The position numbers and the translations under genes were made by a program. DNA of 64,000 nucleotides from assembly GCA_029204225.1 (NCBI GenBank), contig CM055113.1, positions 2,068,081-2,132,080 on the forward strand, in the 5' to 3' direction. This document shows positions 58,293 to 64,000 of this stretch, piece by piece. Position 1 is the stretch's first letter; each line of letters starts with the position of its first letter. The notes under the pieces are model-generated. The model saw only the letters and a list, made by a program, of their open reading frames with translations, was not told where the DNA came from and ran no database searches. Origin of the DNA: Diphasiastrum complanatum (Eukaryota > Streptophyta > Lycopodiopsida > Lycopodiales > Lycopodiaceae).

Positions 58293-59454
58293 TAGGTTTC
58301 TACTAACTAGTATAGTTGCATTTTAACTATTTCTTGCTTCTTGGAGTAGTTTTAGGTAGAATTTTGGGTGTTTAGAGTTAGTTTTCTATATTTTTCTATG
58401 TTTAGACTATTCACAGCTAGAGGAGGAGGTGTGAGAGGGTAGAGGAGGCCCTGAACAGCCTCTAAGGGCTTGTCATCCAAACCAAAATCTAAGCAAATCC
58501 AAAAAAAATACACCAATCTACATTTTGGAGGGAAAAAGAGCCTAAAATCTTATCAAATTTTAATATCTCCAAAACCAGTGAGAGTTAACCCTTGCACGAC
58601 TGGCAACAGCTCCAGGGTACTGTCCCAGACTTGCATAGAAGCCTGCAAGAGTTAAGCAGATTGCTAAAATCAGAGAAAAATCATAAAAATTTCAAAAAAC
58701 CCTTGAAAAAATCCAAAAAAATACAAACTTTCACTAGAACTCTCGTAGAGCCCCCTGAAGTTCCATCTTAGTGAGACCAGGACATAGAAGAGCTTGCGAG
58801 AGTTATTTCACTGTCTGAGTGCATGTGCGACAGTTCCCAGTCAGAAAAAGACGCGAAAGTACCAAAGAACTCTCGCAGAACCTAAAATTTTTACTTCTAT
58901 TGGGCAAGAACCCTCATGGAGAATTTTGAAGTTCCATCTCAAACTAGGACACAGAGCCTGCGAGAGTTAGTTTGATTCCAGTGAGCAAAAAATTGGGTTT
59001 AAGTGCCTAGAAATCACTAAAAAGTGAAAATCTAGCAAATTCTTCCAGAGAGAACTCTCACAGACCATTTTAATCAATCCAGAATGTCAATTTTCATCTG
59101 TGATAAAGTCTACAAGAGTTAGTACAGAGAATTGGTGAAGATCAATCCAAAATAGTGGCTAACTCTGGCAGAGAATGTGAGAGTCAGATCTGAACCAGAT
59201 TCAGCTACTGTGATCCTAGTGAGAGTTACTTCCCAAATATCTGAGACATATCAAGGTTTTTTATCTGCAAAATAGCTAAAGGACCCTCGCACAGACAATC
59301 CTTGCATAAGAGAAACCTCGCAGACTAGGTCAGTGGAGAGATCTGCACCAGATCTAGCTACTGTCAAAATCTTAGGTCAATCAGTGCAAGGAGTAAGAAG
59401 TTATCAAGGAAAAACCACCGTACAAGGCCTAAATTTCACTTCTGACCAATCAGA
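58293..59454 (+). other. Gypsy 5' leader with a recurring motif
   Basis: About 1.2 kb between PBS and gag without a long frame. The motif pair AACTCTCGCAGA and TGCGAGAGTTA, and variants, recurs about a dozen times, in both orientations. See findings. Confidence 0.6.
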
Positions 59455-60300
59455 TTGATCAGATCCTTAAGATGCAGAGTGCATCCCATTGTACAAGCAA
59501 GATTCAACTATCTTGGACCCCACCATCGGATGAATCTGAGATCTGGACAATCAGTAACAAGAACGAAAACAAATCAAGCACCACACCTTCCCATATTAGC
59601 AACTGCACAACAAGAGATAGAACCGGAACCAGCACCAATGGATCCAATGGGCCAATCCGTACCTGTCACTCCCTTGCAAGCAGTCCAGAGGGCACCTCGG
59701 ATGGAGATACCAAAATACAACGGATCATCAAATTCCATCCGGTTCCTCCAGATCTACGAGCAAGCTTGTGAAATCTATGGCGAACGGAAACCTGCAGAAA
59801 AGTTGGTGCTATTTCCCATGTCCCGATTAGCGGTGGCTCAAGATTGGTTTTTCAACCTGTCAAAGGAAGAGAAATCCACCTAGGAAGCGATTAAAGTGGC
59901 TCTGATCATGCGTTTTAGACCAAGGAAGTTTCTAGAAGACCCATTTCTCCTGCTCAACAAGGTCCAGATGGAAAAAAGAGAAAGGGTCGGGGACTATATT
60001 GAACGGGTCAAACATCTAAGATCCGAGTAGATGGAGCAGCTTGCGGCACAGTTTGATCAAAAACTGAAAGCCTTACAAGGAGTTGTAGCAGCAACGCCAC
60101 ATCTACCGAAACCAAACTAGCTACAGTATCCATGACGTGAGAATATATGGTGTTCAGTATGCACACAAAACCATACAACAAACGAGTGTTCAGTCCTAAA
60201 GCAAAATCTGAGAGTGACACATAGATTTTGCCATTTGTGCAACGCAATATCGCATGATACGACATTTTGCCCACTTAACTTCCGGATTGTTCAACAGAAG
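59455..60300 (+). pseudogene. Ty3-gypsy gag with two zinc knuckles
   Basis: A basic N-terminus and a Pro-rich region lead into the retrotrans_gag domain (MEIPKYNGSSNSIRFLQIYE, RLAVAQDWFFNL, RFRPRKFLEDPFLLLNKVQM, RVGDYIERVKHL). Stops lie at about 59881 and 60028. Then come two zinc knuckles at about 60153-60265: CSVCTQNHTTNEC (one residue short in the middle) and CHLCNAISHDTTFC (CX2CX4HX4C). It is in line with the PBS at 58275 and the pol start at 61095. Confidence 0.85.
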
Positions 60301-60800
60301 AGGATTCCTTATCACTTCTTATCCATATATTGAACCCAAGGCGGATGATGGATCATCCACGACAGATCACATAATAGATTGCCCCCAAGGCCCCGTCCAA
60401 GGGTGGTCACTATAATTTAGAAATGGATGTCATGAGATGGATGTCATGAGATGGAAAAATGCATTATCAAAGATTGACTGCCAAGCATGTGAATACAAAT
60501 TAGATCCTGAACCCAGCACATCTTCAAGTGTTACATCATGGACACATCAATTACATTTGGTGTGAATATGATAAGCGTAGCATGGCTGTCAGCAGGACCT
60601 TTTGAGAACCTAGGGACGATGATTTAGTTCCTTGGCAACATGTTCTGACTTATAATAAGGAGATTGAGCTGATTGATGAGCAGGTTCCTACAGCACATGG
60701 ACCCAGATTGTTATGGAATCAGGAAAGTACCAACTCAAACGCCGCAAAGATCTACCATGGCAAAAGTTTCAAGGATAGATCCGCCAAGGGCACCTGCGAA
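60301..60800. other. Degenerate gypsy gag-pol junction, no readable protease
   Basis: Expected to encode the C-terminus of gag and the aspartic protease, but no D-S/T-G motif could be read. A 16-base direct repeat of GAGATGGATGTCAT is at about 60435-60455. Confidence 0.5.
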
Positions 60801-61562
60801 CAAGAAGAACTAGTTGAAGCAACGCTACAACCAAGTGATCCGATGGAGTGATCTACCCGAAGAAGTTATAGCTATAGTGGATGTTGATATTCGCAACCAC
60901 GAGGCGAATGTCACACCAGTTCTGAAGAAAGACAACAAGGACAAATCCACCAATATGACAAAGAAAGGCAAAAAAGAAGGTGCTGGATTCCTTGAAGCCA
61001 ATCAGGATGATCTCGGATACAGTGTCATTCTCATCTCAGAAAACGGTAAATCAAAAGATGACCAGTCGGGCTAAGATCAATATGCTAAAGAAGGAATCTC
61101 AACGAGCACCAGTTCACGAGATGCCTGAAACCTTCAAGAATTATACCTTGGACAACGTGATAATTATGATGCCGCAAGCCCAGCGAGAATCTGATCAATG
61201 TCAGGCACCAACGGAACAAGTCTTCGAAGGACCTGCACGAACACAGCCAATGAACCTTGTCGAGCCAAGTGAAGAAGAAAAGATAGTGCATGTGGGAGAG
61301 CAATTAACGCCCACTCAATTCAAAAGGCTACGCTCATTGTTGGTGGAGTACAAGGACTGTTTTACCTGGAATTACAGTGATCTAAGGGCATTCCACCAAC
61401 AGTAGTCCAACACACCATACCCTTGGTGGATGGAGCAGTCCCCAAGGTGAGTCGATACTGCCGCTGCAACCCAAACCACACGGAGTTGATCAAGAGGAAT
61501 TGCAGAAGCTGTTAGACGCAGATTTCATTTATGAAATCGAGCACACTGAATGGAGCCTTTAA
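60801..61562 (+). pseudogene. Ty3-gypsy pol: linker and start of reverse transcriptase
   Basis: Frame 60814-61074, then 60980-61405: EEEKIVHVGEQLTPTQFKRL, then LVEYKDCFTWNYSDLRA, the usual entry to a plant gypsy RT. After frame changes it reads VVQHTIPLVDGAVPKV, NPNHTELIK and LLDADFIYEIEHTEWS, the first RT motifs. It breaks off at about 61562, before the YxDD core. Confidence 0.85.
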
Positions 61563-61638
61563 CAGGGGTATTCTCTCAATCCATTCATGCACCCAGTCAG
61601 TTTCAACACATTTCGCAGCGAGCCATTGCTCTGTTTCC

Positions 61639-61691
61639 GCTCTTGATACCATCATAGGGTCTACAATCGTAGACCCTACGGAGTGGTATCA
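61639..61691. repeat. Inverted pair of copia LTR-end/PBS sequences
   Basis: GCTCTTGATACCATCATAGG and its continuation pair with CCTACGGAGTGGTATCA around a 4-base loop (AGGGTCTAC aatc GTAGACCCT at 61656-61677). Each side reads outward as ...GTAGACCCTA, spacer, TGGTATCA, that is an LTR end followed by a tRNA-Met PBS. Confidence 0.6.
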
Positions 61692-62237
61692 CTGGAGTCA
61701 TACAACACATGTTGGGTAGTAGGGGTTGTTGGTTCTGGACAACCCTTATCAACATTAGCTTTGTTTGTACCAGACGGCTATTTCATCAGGGTAGAAATAT
61801 TGGTTTGTAGGAGTGTTTCCCATGACAACTTATCCAAGCCCTTTAACAGATCTACCAGTGTTTTAGAAAATCTGAGAGGGTCTGCATTATCAACTGTGAT
61901 AGCACAATTAGATATTCTCTTACCAATGATATTGGGTTCAGGAATAGTAGGGTCAATGAAGACGTGTCCGACGTCTGAGCAAATAACCCCACAGTAGCAA
62001 TCTCAGCATCAGGAGCCAGAGCATCTATAGTGACATGTATAGAATCACTCACAGGATTATCTGCAACCTTTATTGGTATATTCTCATCAAGTAATGTATT
62101 AGCTTGGTCGACAAAGACACATGCAAAGACGTGCTCACATCCGAGTACTCGTTAGCTCCATCACCAAGCTTAGAGTCTGGCTCCACAGTCTTGCACTTGG
62201 TCCTTGATTTAGAGCAGGTAGGCAGCTTCCTCTTAGC
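61692..62237. other. Unassigned retroelement leader or ORF remnant
   Basis: Minus-strand frames (62240-62080: MAKRKLPTCSKSRTK...; 62052-61852: IHVTIDALAPDAEIATVGL) lie between the LTR-like DNA on the right and the PBS pair on the left. The basic start KRK and position suggest a gag-like or extra ORF, but no domain is recognisable. Confidence 0.3.
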
Positions 62238-63161
62238 CATAGTCTATAGGAAAAATAGTAATTATTCTTCCACAGAGAACACGATGCAAGTTTGAATAAA
62301 TCAAACTAATATCAGTGTCTTCAATCACAATTTTATTTGATCTATGTACTAAATAAACAGTATTAGTTTCGATTGAATATGCGTGCAGAAATTATATGCA
62401 AAAGTAAGAGACAACTTAAGACTAGACAATAAGAAACTATTGATCAAAAAATGAATTTTTATAACTGTGAATCTGATTCATCAATATACATCTCTTGTTG
62501 TCTTATCTTGTTGTTGTCTCTCTGATTGAGTGAGTGTGTTACAACAAGTAGTGCACGTGTATTTATATTGTTACAGGACAGGTCTTTTGGCCTTTTATTT
62601 ACAGTTCTTTTGGCCTTTTAGTATTGTAACAGTAGATATCTAACCGTTTATTATGGTTGATATTCAAATAGACGCTCTGTTTCCAGGCTCGAATAAAATC
62701 TGTTAGCGAATAATTCGTGACAGTTCATCTCTTCATCTTAGTTTCGTGTTTCGCAAATTGTTCGTGACCAATGACAATTATTGAGTTTGAAGAAGAAATC
62801 TAGAATATTTCGCGAACTGTTCGAGATAGTTTCGCGATAGGTGAGCTTGAAGAATAGTCCAAAAGATTTCACGAATTGTTCGTGACCTGAGGCTTGAACA
62901 AGAAACAAAATATTTCGCGACAAGATTTTGTTCGCAAATCTTTCAAGCTTCAACAAGAAAGCCACAAGCTTTTACAAGAAACTGTTTCACAAATCTTTCG
63001 AGTTAACTGCAAGACAACTTCCTCGAATCCTTCGCGAATCTTTTCAAGTTGGTCATGCATAGAAATGTTTCAAGTTCACGTTCGTTTCTTTCTCATCCTT
63101 TGTCAAGTAAACTGCGTTCTCTGTTAGTAGAATCAAGATATGTCTGATCAGTTGTTCTACA
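62238..63161 (-). mobile_element. Copia 3' LTR, left edge uncertain, with TTCGCGAA-type repeats
   Basis: On the minus strand the LTR starts TGTAGAACAACTGATCAG right after a polypurine tract (63162-63175). It holds about nine palindrome-like TTCGCGAA variants (62700-63050), a TATA box at 62560-62567 and a CACGTG just beyond it. It is related by this motif to the LTRs at 8629 and 11039. The inner end is not defined. Confidence 0.65.
62560..62567 (-). promoter_or_regulatory. TATA box of the copia LTR (minus strand)
   Basis: TATAAATA on the minus strand, followed by CACGTG (62554-62559). It lies about 600 bp into the LTR, a plausible U3/R border. Confidence 0.55.
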
Positions 63162-63175
63162 ACTCCCTTTCAAAG
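63162..63175 (-). other. Polypurine tract of the minus-strand copia
   Basis: TTTGAAAGGGAGT on the minus strand directly precedes the LTR start and follows the end of the RNase H frame, where plus-strand synthesis would be primed. Confidence 0.75.
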
Positions 63176-64000
63176 TGGCACTTGGATTAACCCCAATTTT
63201 CTTTGCTGCTTCTCGAACAAAGTTTTACTTAGTGGCTTTGTAAAGATATCAGCTGTCATTTCCTCTGTGGGTATGATGACAGTCTTCAGTATCTTCTTCT
63301 CGACTAAGTCCCAAATCATATAATACTTGATAGCTATGTGCTTCGTTTTCGAGTGAAATACAGAATCTTTTGTAAGATAGATTGCTTAAGTGTTATCCAT
63401 TAACAAGACATAAGGTTTAGAGCTAGATTTATCAAATCCTTCCAATATATATTTAATCCAGATCAGTTTGTTTGCCATCTTGGCTGCCGCTACATATTCC
63501 GCTTCACAGGAAGATTGGGCTACTGATGTGTGCTTCTTGCTAATCCAGAGTATGGATGCGCCAGATGATAGAGTACAACCTCCTGAAATACTTTTGCTAT
63601 CATCCTTCATGGATGCCCAGCTTGCGTCATTGTAAGATTCAATGTGAAATCCAGCTTCCTTTGAATAACACAGTCCATAAGTCTTTCGTTTCCTAGAGAT
63701 ATTGTAGTACTCTCTTTGTTATCTTCCAATGCAATGATCCTGGGTTCTGATTATATTGGCTCAGCCTGTATATTGCAAACGCTATATCAGGTTTGGTGTT
63801 GTCTGCTAGATATAACAATGATCCAATCAGCCTACGATAGGGTGTTTTGGCCATTCGTTCTCTTCCTCGAGAGTCTGCGGACAATCTGCCTTGCTCAGTA
63901 TTGTTACAAGTATCATGGGAATATGCACAACTTTGCATTCGAGCATGTTGAAATCTTCAATGATCTTTTAAGTGTACCTTTGTTGGTGAAGATACAACTT
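63176..64000 (-). pseudogene. Ty1-copia RT tail and RNase H (runs off right edge)
   Basis: Third copy of the RNase H segment seen at 25986-26690 and 40526-41215, here with its proper end. Minus-strand pieces: KTPYRRLIGSLLYLADN, IYRLSQYNQNPGSLHW, ISKKHTSVAQSSCEAEYVAA, LLMDNT, then KTKHIAIKYYMIWDLV and MTADIFTKPLSK, the C-terminus. One extra base near 63680 shifts the frame. Catalytic acidic residues of RNase H are retained. Confidence 0.9.

Overview
This is nuclear DNA of a land plant with a large, repeat-rich genome. Evidence: spliced receptor-kinase exons with GT/AG introns, an intron-less BAHD acyltransferase gene, and dense decayed LTR retrotransposons of both Ty1-copia and Ty3-gypsy type with plant-style primer binding sites. 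The AT-rich composition and the mix of elements would fit a gymnosperm, but the sequence alone does not settle the species. No bacterial operon, CRISPR array, rRNA or tRNA gene was seen.

Layout. 1-1941: minus-strand copia remnant (gag, protease, integrase) running off the left edge. 2739-4439: 5'-truncated receptor-like kinase gene with a nearly complete kinase domain. 5990-7700: second minus-strand copia (gag, PBS, 265-bp LTR). 8629-11259: copia with two 221-bp LTRs and a flanking CAATCT repeat that has lost reverse transcriptase and RNase H. 11380-12960: degenerate CACTA (En/Spm) transposase. 15524-16926: BAHD acyltransferase gene with one frameshift.

17476-53242 is dominated by three diverged tandem copies of one 9-11.5 kb block: unit 1 at 17476-29035, unit 2 at 32452-43552, unit 3 at 43553-53242. 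Each carries a CACTA-like end, a foldback (damaged in unit 2), a 120-codon open frame, a minus-strand copia gag plus LTR (deleted in unit 2), a copia RT fragment and a ~378-bp TIR element (cut short in unit 3). Units 1 and 2 also carry an antisense integrase/RNase H chimera and a plus-strand copia. The two copia copies share the same stop codons and the same internal RT deletion, so the block was copied as dead DNA. Between units 1 and 2 lie the copia 3' LTR and an unidentified Ser/Thr/Pro-rich plus coiled-coil frame (30850-32450, minus). Unit 3 holds a private 1.06-kb GC-rich insertion that looks like a solo LTR.

53243-64000 is a patchwork: a copia integrase scrap, an orphan gypsy LTR end with a tRNA-Arg-type PBS, a gypsy integrase (minus), a 5' gypsy segment (LTR end, tRNA-Asp-type PBS, leader, gag, start of RT), an inverted pair of PBS/LTR ends, and a copia LTR plus RNase H (minus) at the right edge. 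Only the receptor kinase and the BAHD gene look like host genes, and both are damaged. No complete new functional system is evident; the most interesting signals are the tandem block and the small structured elements inside it.
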